DNA from: Streptomyces dysideae
GTDB lineage: Bacteria; Actinomycetota; Actinomycetes; Streptomycetales; Streptomycetaceae
Direction of reading: 5' to 3'
Assembly: GCF_001514305.1 (NCBI RefSeq)
Contig: NZ_KQ949094.1
Span: forward strand, 1 to 64,000
DNA: 64,000 nt
In this document: piece by piece, positions 25,354 to 33,890 of the stretch
Layout of the letters: each line of letters starts with the position of its first letter
Position numbering within the stretch: the first letter of the stretch is position 1
Made by a program: the position numbers and the translations under genes
Notes under the pieces: model-generated
What the model saw: the letters and a program-made list of their open reading frames with translations, nothing else
Told to the model about the DNA's origin: nothing
The model's database searches: none

Positions 25354-26975
25354 GTCAGCGCCCCGATGGCCATGGGCACGCCGCGCGGTACGCCGGTGCG
25401 CAGTTGCAGGGCGAGGGCGACGTCCGTCGCGTCGGGCCGGTCGTGACCGACGAGGTCGGCGACGGTCCAGGCGACGCGCAGGACCCGGTCCAGCCCACGG
25501 GCGGTCAGGACGCCCCGTTCGAGGTTCCGTTCCGCCTCGTCCATGGCGCCGGTCGCCGCGTACCAACGGCTGCGCAGCTCCCGTCCGGGGATCTCACTGT
25601 TGGTGAGCCACGGTGTGCCGGCGAGGCGGGCCGCCGCCCGTTCCCGGGCCGCCCGCACCCGGTCGGCCACCGTCCGGGTGGACTCGCCCCGGGCGCCGCG
25701 CCCGGTCAGCTGGGCGCGGGTGACGCGGTCCACCTCGACGCGGAGGTCGACCCGGTCGAGCAGCGGACCGGACAGCCTGGCCTGGTAGCGGCGGATCGCC
25801 GAGGGCGGGCATTCGCACAGGTCGTCCGCCAGGGAGAAGCGGCCGCACGGACAGGGGTTGGCCGCCAGGACCATCAGGAACTTCGCCGGGAAGCGCACGA
25901 CGCCCGCGCTGCGCGCGATCACGACATGCCCCGCCTCCAGGGGTTGCCGCAGGGCGTCCAGTGCCTGGCTGTTGAACTCGGGCGTCTCGTCGAGGAAGAG
26001 GACACCCCGGTGGGAGAGCGACACCGCGCCGGGCCGCGCGATGCCGGGGCCGCCGCCGACGAGTGCCTGCATCGTCGCCGAGTGGTGCGGGGCGCAGTAG
26101 GGGGCGACATCGATCAGAGGCTTGCCCGGTGGCAGCAGGCCCGCCACCGAGTGCACCGCCGTGACCTCCAGGGACTCCCCCCGGCTGAGGCGGGGCAGGA
26201 TGGCCGGCAGCCGTTCCGCGAGCATCGTCTTGCCGGCGCCGGGCGGCCCCTCCAGGAACAGGTGATGTCCGCCCGCTGCGGCGACCTCCGCCGCGGTGCG
26301 CGCCGAGATCTGGCCCACGACGTCGGCGAGGTCATGGCCGCGGTCGGGATGTGCGGCGCCCATGCTGTGCATCCCCGTGGCCGCGCCGGTTCCCGGCACG
26401 CGCAGCCCGGCGAGGAGCGGGTCCGGCCGGCTCTGGTCGTCCGGTTCCTCGTCGGGTACCGGTTCGTCCGCGAGGACGGCGATCAGCTGGCGCAGACTGC
26501 GCACGCCCAGCACGGACACGCCCGGCACCAGCGAGGCCTCGGCCGCGGCGCACTCGGGCACGACCACCTGCTCATAGCCGGCCTCCGCCGCGGCCAGCAC
26601 GCCGGGCAGGATGCCCCGGACGGGCCGCACCCGCCCGTCCAGGCCCAGCTCCCCGATCATCACGATGTCGGCGAGCACGCGCGGATCGATCCGCTCGGCG
26701 GCGCCGAGCACGGCGCACGCGACGGCCAGGTCGAAGCCGCTGCCGGCCTTCGGCACCGAGGCCGGGCTCAGCCCCACCGTCAGCTTCTTCGCCGGCCAGG
26801 CGGTCCCGGAATTGACCACCGCGGCCCGGACCCGGTCCCGGCTCTCCGTCAGGCTCTTGTCCGGCAACCCCACCAGCGTGAACGCCGCGACCCCCGGTTC
26901 GAGGTCCGCCTGGACCTCGACCACCACACCTTCGACGCCCACCAGCGCCACCGAGCACGTCCGAGCGAACCCCAT
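25350..26975 (-). CDS. comM: YifB/ComM family Mg-chelatase-like AAA ATPase
   Basis: 541 residues. An N-terminal Lon-like S5 domain (MGFARTCSVALVGVEGVVVEVQADLEPG) precedes an AAA module with Walker A GPPGAGKT and sensor segments, and a C-terminal Mg-chelatase-like domain with the LSGPLLDRVDL motif. ComM-type hexamers drive branch migration of recombination intermediates. The start follows the yraN stop directly. Confidence 0.92.
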   Translation of the reverse strand: MGFARTCSVALVGVEGVVVEVQADLEPGVAAFTLVGLPDKSLTESRDRVRAAVVNSGTAWPAKKLTVGLSPASVPKAGSGFDLAVACAVLGAAERIDPRVLADIVMIGELGLDGRVRPVRGILPGVLAAAEAGYEQVVVPECAAAEASLVPGVSVLGVRSLRQLIAVLADEPVPDEEPDDQSRPDPLLAGLRVPGTGAATGMHSMGAAHPDRGHDLADVVGQISARTAAEVAAAGGHHLFLEGPPGAGKTMLAERLPAILPRLSRGESLEVTAVHSVAGLLPPGKPLIDVAPYCAPHHSATMQALVGGGPGIARPGAVSLSHRGVLFLDETPEFNSQALDALRQPLEAGHVVIARSAGVVRFPAKFLMVLAANPCPCGRFSLADDLCECPPSAIRRYQARLSGPLLDRVDLRVEVDRVTRAQLTGRGARGESTRTVADRVRAARERAAARLAGTPWLTNSEIPGRELRSRWYAATGAMDEAERNLERGVLTARGLDRVLRVAWTVADLVGHDRPDATDVALALQLRTGVPRGVPMAIGALT

Positions 26976-27350
26976 TCAGGCCACCCCCCGCACGTGCTCG
27001 ACCACGGGTGCGCCGCGCTGTGGCAGCACTACGCCGACCAGGTCGATACGGACGCCTCCCGGGGGTGCCCCGCCATGGGCGTGGAGCCAGCCCTCGGCCA
27101 GGCTCCGCAGGCGCTCCGCCTTCTCCGGTGTCACGGCCGCCATCGGATGCTCGAAGGCACCCGCCCGCCGCGTCTTGACCTCGCAGACCACCAGGACGTC
27201 CCCGTCCCGCGCCACGATGTCGATCTCTCCGGTCCTGCCGCAGCGCCAGTTGCGCTCCAGGACCGTCATCCCGGCCTCGACCAGCCGCCGCGCGGCCAGT
27301 GTCTCTCCGTACCTGCCGAGTGCGCTGCGTTGTGCGTTGCGGGTGTTCAT
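26976..27350 (-). CDS. YraN family (UPF0102) nuclease-fold protein
   Basis: 124 residues with the endonuclease-like core: GRYGETLAARRLVEAGMTVLERNW, then GEIDIVARDGDVLVVCEVKTRR carrying the Asp and Glu-x-Lys of the PD-(D/E)XK fold. Cellular role is not established in the family; co-conservation with comM and dprA points to DNA processing. ATG at 27350 preferred over an in-frame start ten codons upstream. Confidence 0.88.
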   Translation of the reverse strand: MNTRNAQRSALGRYGETLAARRLVEAGMTVLERNWRCGRTGEIDIVARDGDVLVVCEVKTRRAGAFEHPMAAVTPEKAERLRSLAEGWLHAHGGAPPGGVRIDLVGVVLPQRGAPVVEHVRGVA

Positions 27351-27468
27351 GTCGGCACCACCTCCGGCGCCAACCGTCACGCACCCGCCGCCAAGAAGTG
27401 GATCTCGGTGGACTACTCAGCGGTTGTGGACAACTCCGTCACCCCTGCGGGTGACCATCGGTCGCCCG
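27351..27468. other. Intergenic gap with perfect streptomycete DnaA box
   Basis: The 118-bp gap between yraN and the DUF2469 gene contains ttgtggacaa (27424-27433); its minus-strand reading TTGTCCACA is the preferred streptomycete DnaA box. No promoter or hairpin is clear. Confidence 0.45.
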
Positions 27469-27777
27469 TCAGCTGCCCGGCAGCTCCAGGTCGCTCTTGT
27501 TCAGCTCCTCGATGTTCACGTCCTTGAACGTAAGCACTCGAACCTGCTTCACGAAGCGGGCCGGCCGGTACATGTCCCACACCCAGGCATCCGCCATGGA
27601 CACCTCGAAGAACACCTCACCCTGGACCGAGTGCACCTGCATCTCGTAGTCATTGGTCAGGTAGAAGCGCCGCTCGGTCTCGATCACATACTTGAACAGA
27701 CCGACGACATCGCGGTACTCCCGATAGAGCTTGAGCTCCATCTCGGTCTCGTACTTCTCGAGATCCTCGGCGCTCAT
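27469..27777 (-). CDS. DUF2469 family protein
   Basis: 102 residues, the normal length of this actinobacteria-specific family. It begins MSAEDLEKYETEMELKLYRE and has aromatic-rich strands in VETERRFYLTNDYEMQVHS and SMADAWVWDMYRPARF. No membrane segment or catalytic motif is visible and no function is known. It is conserved between the signal peptidase cluster and yraN-comM-dprA. Confidence 0.88.
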   Translation of the reverse strand: MSAEDLEKYETEMELKLYREYRDVVGLFKYVIETERRFYLTNDYEMQVHSVQGEVFFEVSMADAWVWDMYRPARFVKQVRVLTFKDVNIEELNKSDLELPGS

Positions 27778-27833
27778 GGCATGTTCCCCTTCAGCCGTGC
27801 GATCCCACCATTGTGCGCCAGTCCCGTCAGCCC

Positions 27834-28343
27834 CTAGACGATTTCCGGGTCAAGGGTCACGGGTCCGGCCGGGGGACCTTCGTCGAGCAGAGTACGCAGC
27901 AGCTCGGCGAGTCTGGTCGGATACACCGTCTCATGTGCCCGGGTCAGTTCCCGACACGTCCACCAGCGCGCTCCGGCGACACTGCGCCGCTCCAGCTCGG
28001 TGAGGCCCGTCGCCCGGGTCGCCGTCTGTGTCGTACGGGCCAGGTAGTACCACTCGTCCTGGTCCCAGCGGCGGCCCGCGAACGGGAACGAGCAGATCCG
28101 CCGCCACAGCACCGGCCCGAGCTCGACCTCGGTGATTCCGGTCTCCTCCGCGAGTTCCCGCAGCGCGGCCTCCTCGCGTGTCTCGTCGCCCTCGAGGCCG
28201 CCGCCCGGTGTGAACCACCAGTCGTCCGCCGGATCGTCCGGCTCATGGCCGTGCAGCAGCAGGACCCGGTCCTCCGGGTCGAGCAGCACGACCCGGGCGA
28301 CCCTGCGCAACCCGCCCACATACGTGTCCGCCTCAGCGGCCAC
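27834..28343 (-). CDS. NUDIX hydrolase
   Basis: 169 residues containing the Nudix box GGLEGDETREEAALRELAEETGI (G-x5-E-x7-REUxEExGU pattern). Such proteins hydrolyse nucleoside diphosphates linked to another moiety; the substrate here is unknown. Its ATG lies 11 nt inside the end of sipZ, so the two are coupled, matching the sipZ-mutT-like arrangement I recall in S. lividans. Confidence 0.9.
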   Translation of the reverse strand: MAAEADTYVGGLRRVARVVLLDPEDRVLLLHGHEPDDPADDWWFTPGGGLEGDETREEAALRELAEETGITEVELGPVLWRRICSFPFAGRRWDQDEWYYLARTTQTATRATGLTELERRSVAGARWWTCRELTRAHETVYPTRLAELLRTLLDEGPPAGPVTLDPEIV

Positions 28344-29109
28344 CCGCGGGCTCCGTCCCTGTACGGGACCGCCCGCCGAGCCGCTTGGCGACCGGACCGT
28401 ACGCCCCGCCGCCCATCACCAGCACCGCACCGACGACGATCAGCGCCACGACCGTACGCAGCGGCCCCGGCGAGGACAGCGCGCCGAGCTCCTCGAAGCC
28501 CTCCGCACGCTCCAGCATGCCGTCCATGGGCCATACGACGGCGTCCACCCGGGCCGAAACAGCGCTGCGCGCCACCGTGCCGCTCGCGGCGTCCGCGAGG
28601 TGGGCAGTGGAGTCCAGGGAGCCGGACCGCTCGTCACCGAGCAGGAACAGCCGGCCCTTCGGGACGGTCACGGACGGGAAGTTCTGGATCTCGGCCAGGC
28701 TGTCCTTGGCGAGATACGGTTCGTCGATCTTCTTGCCGTTGACGGTCAGCTGGCCATCCGTGCAGCAGGCGACGGTGTCCCCGCCGACGGCGACCACGCG
28801 CTTGACCACGGGCGCGTTGGTCACCCAGGTCCTGTCGGTGAACACGACGACGTCACCCCGGCGCACTTCCCCGCCGTCGACGCGCTGCGCCAGCACCCGC
28901 TGCCCCGCGTCGATCGTCGGCGCCATCGAACTGGTAGGCACGGTGTACGGCCGGTAGACCACCGCTCCCCAGGCGAAGCCCCCGAGGAACAGCACGAGGC
29001 CCAGTGCGACGGCCAGTCCGGACAACCGCTCTCCGGTCCGGCTGCCCACCGGGCCCTTTCCTGCGCCGCCGCTCCGCGGGGCCGTACGTGTCGTGCTCTC
29101 GCCGCCCAT
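28333..29109 (-). CDS. sipZ: Type I signal peptidase (sipZ-like)
   Basis: About 258 residues. One N-terminal helix (LAVALGLVLFLGGFAWGAVV) precedes catalytic Ser61 in VPTSSM and the general-base Lys in VVKRVVAVGGD; box E is GDERSGSLDS. A second helix sits near the C-terminus (TVVALIVVGAVLVMGGGAY). It cleaves signal peptides at the membrane surface. Fourth of four sip genes but set apart from sipY by 118 nt, and followed by a NUDIX gene, as for sipZ. The most divergent of the four. Confidence 0.85.
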   Translation of the reverse strand: MGGESTTRTAPRSGGAGKGPVGSRTGERLSGLAVALGLVLFLGGFAWGAVVYRPYTVPTSSMAPTIDAGQRVLAQRVDGGEVRRGDVVVFTDRTWVTNAPVVKRVVAVGGDTVACCTDGQLTVNGKKIDEPYLAKDSLAEIQNFPSVTVPKGRLFLLGDERSGSLDSTAHLADAASGTVARSAVSARVDAVVWPMDGMLERAEGFEELGALSSPGPLRTVVALIVVGAVLVMGGGAYGPVAKRLGGRSRTGTEPAGGR

Positions 29110-29233
29110 GGGCACGCACCCTACCCGGCGGTACCTGACCCGGTCAGCCCTTCCACTGCGACCAAGGTCACAAGCTTTACCAGGGCATCAACAAGTCAAG
29201 ACGTACGCCGGACAAGGTGCGTCCCGCACCGCC

Positions 29234-30187
29234 TCAGCGGGTCTCGGCCGCCGCGATCCGGCGCCGCCGCCACAGTGCCACCGGCAGGACGCCGGCGAGG
29301 GCGAGTCCCTGCGGCGCGACCGTCAGGGCGGCGGCCTTGGCGTTCAGGTTCTGGTCGAAGGTGTCCGGGACCGGCAGGGTGTCCCAGCGGTTGATCGGCC
29401 AGGCGATCACGATGGCGCGCCCGACGACCTTGTCCACGGGAACCATGCCGTTGTTCGCGTCGGACTGGTTGTAGCGCGAGTCCCGCGAGTTCTGCCGGTG
29501 GTCGCCCATGACCCAGATCTGGCCCTCGGGGACCTTCACCTTGAACTGGCCGCCCTGGTCGTCGACGCTGCACGGCGTGTTGCCGGGGTAGACGTACGAC
29601 GTCTCGTTCAGCGCCTTGCCGTTGACCTTCAGCGGGCCCGTGCCCTTGCACTCGATCGTGTCGCCGCCGACGCCGACGACGCGCTTGATGAGGTCCTTCT
29701 CCTCCGCGGACGGCATCAGGCCGATCCAACTGAGGAAGGTCTGCAGGGCGTTCGGGTCGGTCGTGGGCTCGCCGGCCAGCCAGCTGTCGGGGTCGTGGAA
29801 GACGACGACCTCGCCGCGCTCGGGCTCGGAGCCGAACCAGGGGGTGAGCTTGTCGACCAGGACGCGGTCACCCTGCTGGAGGGTGTTCTGCATCGAGTCG
29901 GAGGGGATCGAGAACGCCTGCACCAGGAACGTCTTGATCAGCAGCGCGAGTACCAGCGCGATGCCGATCAGGATGGGCAGCTCCTTCCAGAAGGAGCGCG
30001 GCTTCTTCGGTGCGGGCTCCGCGTCGCCCGGCCCGTGGTCGTCGGGCCTCGTGCCGTCGTCCGCCCCTCCGGAGTCACTCCCGGAGGTCACGGCGCTGTC
30101 CGCGGCCGGGTCGGCTGCTCCCACGGGGTGTCCGCGGTGCTCCTCGCCGTCGTGCCCGGACCGTGCGCCAACCGCCACATCCCCCAC
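29234..30187 (-). CDS. sipY: Type I signal peptidase (sipY-like)
   Basis: 317 residues. A long hydrophilic acidic N-terminus of about 65 residues leads to the first helix (ELPILIGIALVLALLIKTFLVQAF), then catalytic Ser in IPSDSM and Lys in LIKRVVGVGGD; GDHRQNSRDSR is box E. A second helix-like segment near the C-terminus is followed by RRRR. The GTG at 30187 has a strong aaggag 5-10 nt upstream although it lies 113 nt inside the end of sipX, so the overlap looks real. Confidence 0.88.
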   Translation of the reverse strand: MGDVAVGARSGHDGEEHRGHPVGAADPAADSAVTSGSDSGGADDGTRPDDHGPGDAEPAPKKPRSFWKELPILIGIALVLALLIKTFLVQAFSIPSDSMQNTLQQGDRVLVDKLTPWFGSEPERGEVVVFHDPDSWLAGEPTTDPNALQTFLSWIGLMPSAEEKDLIKRVVGVGGDTIECKGTGPLKVNGKALNETSYVYPGNTPCSVDDQGGQFKVKVPEGQIWVMGDHRQNSRDSRYNQSDANNGMVPVDKVVGRAIVIAWPINRWDTLPVPDTFDQNLNAKAAALTVAPQGLALAGVLPVALWRRRRIAAAETR

Positions 30188-31169
30188 GCCAACTCCTTAT
30201 TCTGTGCCGCCGCCTGCCCCATACACGGCGCAGGCCCACTACTCCCATAACGAGCGGGAGTTCCGCAGGGCTCGGGAGCTGAACAGGTCCATTCGGATCG
30301 TCGGAGGCAACCCTATGCGACAGCTGGGGAGCAGCGGTCGACCCCGTCGCCGAGTCGGACACGGAAGCGTAGGTTTTCGGCTCGTCCAGGGTGTTCCAGT
30401 GGCCGAACGGCCAGGCGATGATCATGGCCTTGCCCACCACCTCCTCCTCGGAGACGGTGCCGCCGTAGTCGGTGTTCTGGTGTGCGCGGGAGTCCGCGGA
30501 GTTGGCCCGGTGGTCGCCCATCACCCACAGCCGTCCCTGCGGGACGGTGATGTCGAAGTCCGTCTGGGAGGGGGCGTTTCCGGGATACAGGTAGTCCTCT
30601 TGCAGGGGAACGCCGTTGACGGTGACCCGCCCTTGCGCGTCACAGCACTTGACCCGGTCGCCGCCGACGCCGACGACCCGCTTGATGAGGTCCTTCTCGT
30701 CGTCGGACGGCAGCAGGCCGATGAAGGTGAGCCCTTCCTTGACCTGTTTGACGACGATGGGGTCTTCCTTCTTGACGGTGGTCTGCTCGTCCTGCAGCCA
30801 GCCGCCGGGGTCCTTGAAGACGACGACGTCCCCGCGCTGGGGCTTGGAGCCGAACCACGGGGTGAACTTGTCGACCAGGACGCGGTCGCCGATCTGGATC
30901 GTCTGCTCCATGGAACCGGACGGGATCACGAAGGCCTGGACGAGGAAGGTCTTCAGGACGAGGGCTATCAGGACCGCGACACCGACGAGGAGGGGTATCT
31001 CCTTGATCGCGGAACGCCTGCGGCGCCGCTTGACCTTGCGCTGGAGCTTGCGCCGCTCCGCGCGCGTGCGCCCGCTGCCGGCCGCACCGGAGGCGCGCCG
31101 GGAGCCGGTGGGCAGCAGGTTTTCGGCCGCGCTGGAGGCGGCACCGCGCGGTTTACCACGGTTACCCAT
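30075..31169 (-). CDS. sipX: Type I signal peptidase (sipX-like)
   Basis: About 364 residues. A very basic N-terminus (KVKRRRRRS) leads to the first helix (EIPLLVGVAVLIALVLKTFLVQAF), catalytic Ser in IPSGSM, Lys in LIKRVVGVGGD and box E GDHRANSADSR. After a weak second hydrophobic stretch (LPLVMGVVGL) comes an Arg/Gly-rich tail of about 60 residues, whose DNA overlaps the start of sipY by 113 nt in another frame. The start ATG at 31169 overlaps the sipW stop; an in-frame GTG at 31175 is an alternative. Confidence 0.87.
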   Translation of the reverse strand: MGNRGKPRGAASSAAENLLPTGSRRASGAAGSGRTRAERRKLQRKVKRRRRRSAIKEIPLLVGVAVLIALVLKTFLVQAFVIPSGSMEQTIQIGDRVLVDKFTPWFGSKPQRGDVVVFKDPGGWLQDEQTTVKKEDPIVVKQVKEGLTFIGLLPSDDEKDLIKRVVGVGGDRVKCCDAQGRVTVNGVPLQEDYLYPGNAPSQTDFDITVPQGRLWVMGDHRANSADSRAHQNTDYGGTVSEEEVVGKAMIIAWPFGHWNTLDEPKTYASVSDSATGSTAAPQLSHRVASDDPNGPVQLPSPAELPLVMGVVGLRRVWGRRRHRIRSWRGGCGGWRTVRARRRGAPRTPRGSSRPGRGQRRDLRE

Positions 31170-31878
31170 GGGCACCGTCCGCCGAGGGCACGCGCGCGTA
31201 GGCGCCGGAACGGTGCAGACGGGTGAGGTGGGCGGTGGGCCAGACGATCCAGTCGGCGCGGCCGATGACGTCGTCGACGGGAATCATGCCGCCGCCGGGC
31301 GAGCCCAGGTGGTCGCGCGAGTCGCTGGAGCGGCCGCGGTGGTCGCCGAGGACGAACAGGGTGCCGTCGGGCACGGAGACGTCGAAGGGCACCGTGGACG
31401 GGCTGTCACCGGGGTACAGGAAGGTCGACTCGTCGACCGACCGGCCGTTCACCTGGATCCTCCCCTCCCTGTCGCAGCAGACCACATGGTCTCCCCCCAC
31501 ACCCACGACGCGCTTGATGTAGTCGGCTTCTCCGAAATACCCAGTTCCGTCGAACACCACAACATCGCCGCGTTGCGGCTCGGCACCGAAACGGTACGCC
31601 AACCTATTTACGAGAACGCGGTCGCCGATCCTCAATCCACGCTCCATGGATCCGCTGGGAATCCGGAACGGCTGCAGCACGAAGGTGCTGAGCAGCAGGA
31701 GAAACAGCAGGCAGAGCAGCAGAGCCAGGGTGATGCGCCCGCCCGGGAGCCAGTCGGTGATCCGCGACACCAACGCGGAACGCGACCGTTCCTCCGGACC
31801 CTCTGTGTCCGGGGTGTCCCCGGATCCGGAAGGGTGGGAGGAGCGGTCGCGCTCCGTCGGCTGTGCTTCGGTGTCCAT
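31162..31878 (-). CDS. sipW: Type I signal peptidase (sipW-like)
   Basis: 238 residues. A single N-terminal helix (ITLALLLCLLFLLLLSTFVLQPF) is followed by catalytic Ser in IPSGSM, Lys in YIKRVVGVGGD and box E GDHRGRSSDSRD. Unlike its three neighbours there is no second hydrophobic segment at the C-terminus, as for SipW of S. lividans. First of the sipW-sipX-sipY run, 45 nt after rplS, so read-through from the ribosomal operon is possible. Confidence 0.88.
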   Translation of the reverse strand: MDTEAQPTERDRSSHPSGSGDTPDTEGPEERSRSALVSRITDWLPGGRITLALLLCLLFLLLLSTFVLQPFRIPSGSMERGLRIGDRVLVNRLAYRFGAEPQRGDVVVFDGTGYFGEADYIKRVVGVGGDHVVCCDREGRIQVNGRSVDESTFLYPGDSPSTVPFDVSVPDGTLFVLGDHRGRSSDSRDHLGSPGGGMIPVDDVIGRADWIVWPTAHLTRLHRSGAYARVPSADGAHG

Positions 31879-31923
31879 CGGGGCCAGATGTTATCCGGCC
31901 CCTCTGTGGGACCCCGCGCGCGA

Positions 31924-32274
31924 TCAGTTGTCGCGCTTCTCCTTGATCTTCGCGGCCTTGCCGCGCAGGTCGCGCAGGTAGTACAGCTTGGCGCGACGCA
32001 CGTCACCGCGGGTGACGAGCTCGATCTTCTCGACGATCGGGGTGTGCACCGGGAAGGTGCGCTCGACGCCGACGGAGAAGGAGACCTTGCGGACCGTGAA
32101 GGTCTCGCGGACACCGGCGCCCTGACGACGGATGACTACGCCCTTGAACTGCTGCACACGGGAGCGGTTGCCCTCGATGACGCGGACGTGGACGTTGACG
32201 GTGTCACCCGGGCGGAAGGCCGGGACGTCGCTGCGCAGCGACGCGGAGTCGACGGAGTCGAGCAGGTGAGACAT
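31924..32274 (-). CDS. rplS: 50S ribosomal protein L19
   Basis: 116 residues of normal length: MSHLLDSVDSASLRSDVPAFRPGDTVNVHVRV at the start, and the conserved RVQQFKGVVIRRQGAGVRETFTVRK core. L19 sits at the 30S-50S interface. ATG at 32274 preferred to an upstream in-frame start. Follows trmD after a 133-bp gap in the usual rpsP-rimM-trmD-rplS order. Confidence 0.97.
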   Translation of the reverse strand: MSHLLDSVDSASLRSDVPAFRPGDTVNVHVRVIEGNRSRVQQFKGVVIRRQGAGVRETFTVRKVSFSVGVERTFPVHTPIVEKIELVTRGDVRRAKLYYLRDLRGKAAKIKEKRDN

Positions 32275-32407
32275 TTCGTCTGCTTTCTTCGCTGATGCCA
32301 CAGGTCATCAACGGGCGCTAGGTTTTCGAAAGGTTGCTGTCCGCGTCGGGGCGGGCGTCGTGTCCCCCTGTGGCAGGGGCGCACGCCGGACGGCGCACAA
32401 CAGCGAC

Positions 32408-33241
32408 CTATTCTTCCATGCCTTCTGGCCTGCACCAAAATCGGCCGTACGGTTCGCCCTCCGGATCGGGCGCCCAGCCCAGGATGGAGAGCATCTCGCG
32501 GTCCTTCTTGTCGAAGGCCTTGGGGTCGCAGCGCTCGATGAGGTCGGGCCGGTGCGCCGTCGTGCGCCGCAGTGCCTCGTCGCGCCGCCAGCGGGCGATC
32601 TTGCCATGATGGCCGCTGAGCAGTACGTCGGGGATCCCGCGGCCGCGCCACTCGGGCGGCTTGGTGTAGACGGGCCCCTCCAGGAGGCTGGCCATGGCGC
32701 CGGGCGCGAAGGAGTCGTCCCGGTGGGACTCGGCGTTGCCCAGGACGCCGGGCAGCAGCCGTGCCACGGCCTCCGTGACGACGAGTACGGCCGCCTCGCC
32801 GCCGGCGAGGACGTAGTCGCCGATGGACACCTCGTAGACCGGCATACGGGTCGCGTACTCGTCGATGACGCGCCGGTCGATGCCCTCGTACCGCGCCGGC
32901 GTGAAGATCAGCCAGGGCCGCTCGGAGAGCTCCACGGCGAGTTCCTGGGTGAAGGGGCGGCCGCTCGGGGTCGGGACGATGAGGGCGGGCGCGTGGGAGC
33001 TCGTCTCGTAGCCGTCGGCGAGGACCGAGTCCAGCGCGTCTCCCCAGGGGTCGGTCTTCATGACCATGCCGGGACCGCCGCCGTACGGAGTGTCGTCGAC
33101 CGTGTTGTGGCGGTCGTACGTCCACTCGCGCAGGTCGTGCACATGGACGTTCAGCTGGCCACGCGCGCGTGCCTTGCCGACCAGGGAGACACTCAGGGGC
33201 TCCAGGTACTCGGGGAAGATCGTGACGACGTCGAGTCTCAT
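32408..33241 (-). CDS. trmD: tRNA (guanine-N1)-methyltransferase
   Basis: 277 residues of the SPOUT class: MRLDVVTIFPEYLEPL at the start, DDTPYGGGPGMVMK, and the trefoil-knot SAM site around SIGDYVLAGGEAAVLV. TrmD makes m1G37 in tRNAs and prevents frameshifting. Start overlaps the rimM stop by 4 nt (ATGA). A small hairpin-forming stretch lies in the gap to rplS (about 32358-32385), too weak to call firmly. Confidence 0.96.
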   Translation of the reverse strand: MRLDVVTIFPEYLEPLSVSLVGKARARGQLNVHVHDLREWTYDRHNTVDDTPYGGGPGMVMKTDPWGDALDSVLADGYETSSHAPALIVPTPSGRPFTQELAVELSERPWLIFTPARYEGIDRRVIDEYATRMPVYEVSIGDYVLAGGEAAVLVVTEAVARLLPGVLGNAESHRDDSFAPGAMASLLEGPVYTKPPEWRGRGIPDVLLSGHHGKIARWRRDEALRRTTAHRPDLIERCDPKAFDKKDREMLSILGWAPDPEGEPYGRFWCRPEGMEE

Positions 33242-33807
33242 GCGCTGTCGTCCCTCGACGAGGCACTGTGCCCTTCAGCGACTTCGTCGCGGGCCGCCTG
33301 GTCGTCGATCAGACCCGGCGGCGGGGTGATCACCGCGCGCTGCTCCTCGAGGTCGATCTCGGCGACGATCTCCTCGACGAACGGGATCAACACCTCGCTC
33401 CCGTCGGGCCGCTCGACGATGAAGAGGTCCTGGGAGGGCAGGTGCGAGATCTCGGTGATGCGGCCCACCGCCACGCCGTCCCTGGTCACGACGTCGAGGT
33501 CGATGAGCTGGTGGTCGTAGTACTCGTCCTCCTCCTCGGGCAGCTCGTCCGGGTCGATCTCGGCGATCAGGAGGGTGTTGCGCAGCGCCTCGGCGGCGGT
33601 GCGGTCGCGTACGCCCTCGAAACGCAGCAGGAGGCGGCCGCTGTGGACGCGGCCCGTCTCGATGGTCAGTGGACCGGCGGCGGCCGGTTCGGTGGCCAGG
33701 ACGGCGCCGGGGGCGAGCCTGAGCTCCGGCTCGTCGGTACGTACCTCGACGGTGACCTCGCCCTTGATGCCATGGGCACGGCCGATCCGTGCGACTACCA
33801 GCTGCAC
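33238..33807 (-). CDS. rimM: 16S rRNA processing protein RimM
   Basis: 189 residues: MQLVVARIGRAHGIKGEVTVEVRTDEP is the RimM N-terminal beta-barrel, and the PRC-barrel domain runs from about residue 95 (EYYDHQLIDLDVVT to VLIPFVEEIVAEIDLE). RimM assists 30S head maturation with S19. The C-terminal 25 residues are an actinobacterial acidic extension. Coupled to trmD by a 4-nt overlap. Confidence 0.95.
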   Translation of the reverse strand: MQLVVARIGRAHGIKGEVTVEVRTDEPELRLAPGAVLATEPAAAGPLTIETGRVHSGRLLLRFEGVRDRTAAEALRNTLLIAEIDPDELPEEEDEYYDHQLIDLDVVTRDGVAVGRITEISHLPSQDLFIVERPDGSEVLIPFVEEIVAEIDLEEQRAVITPPPGLIDDQAARDEVAEGHSASSRDDSA

Positions 33808-33835
33808 TGTGCTTGCTCTCCTGTCATACGACTGC

Positions 33836-33869
33836 GGGCCGGGGACGGCCCAGTGGCCCTCCCCGGCCC
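33836..33869 (-). terminator. Hairpin between the KH-protein gene and rimM
   Basis: A perfect 10-bp stem (gggccgggga / tccccggccc) with an inner ggcc/ggcc pairing in the loop. It lies in the 83-nt gap within an otherwise tight operon and may attenuate rimM-trmD relative to rpsP. Confidence 0.7.
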
Positions 33870-33890
33870 GAGCCGGTGCTGCGTTTGACG

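Noticed and set aside
32358..32385. Terminator between trmD and rplS
   Set aside because: Only about 5 bp of stem can be paired convincingly.
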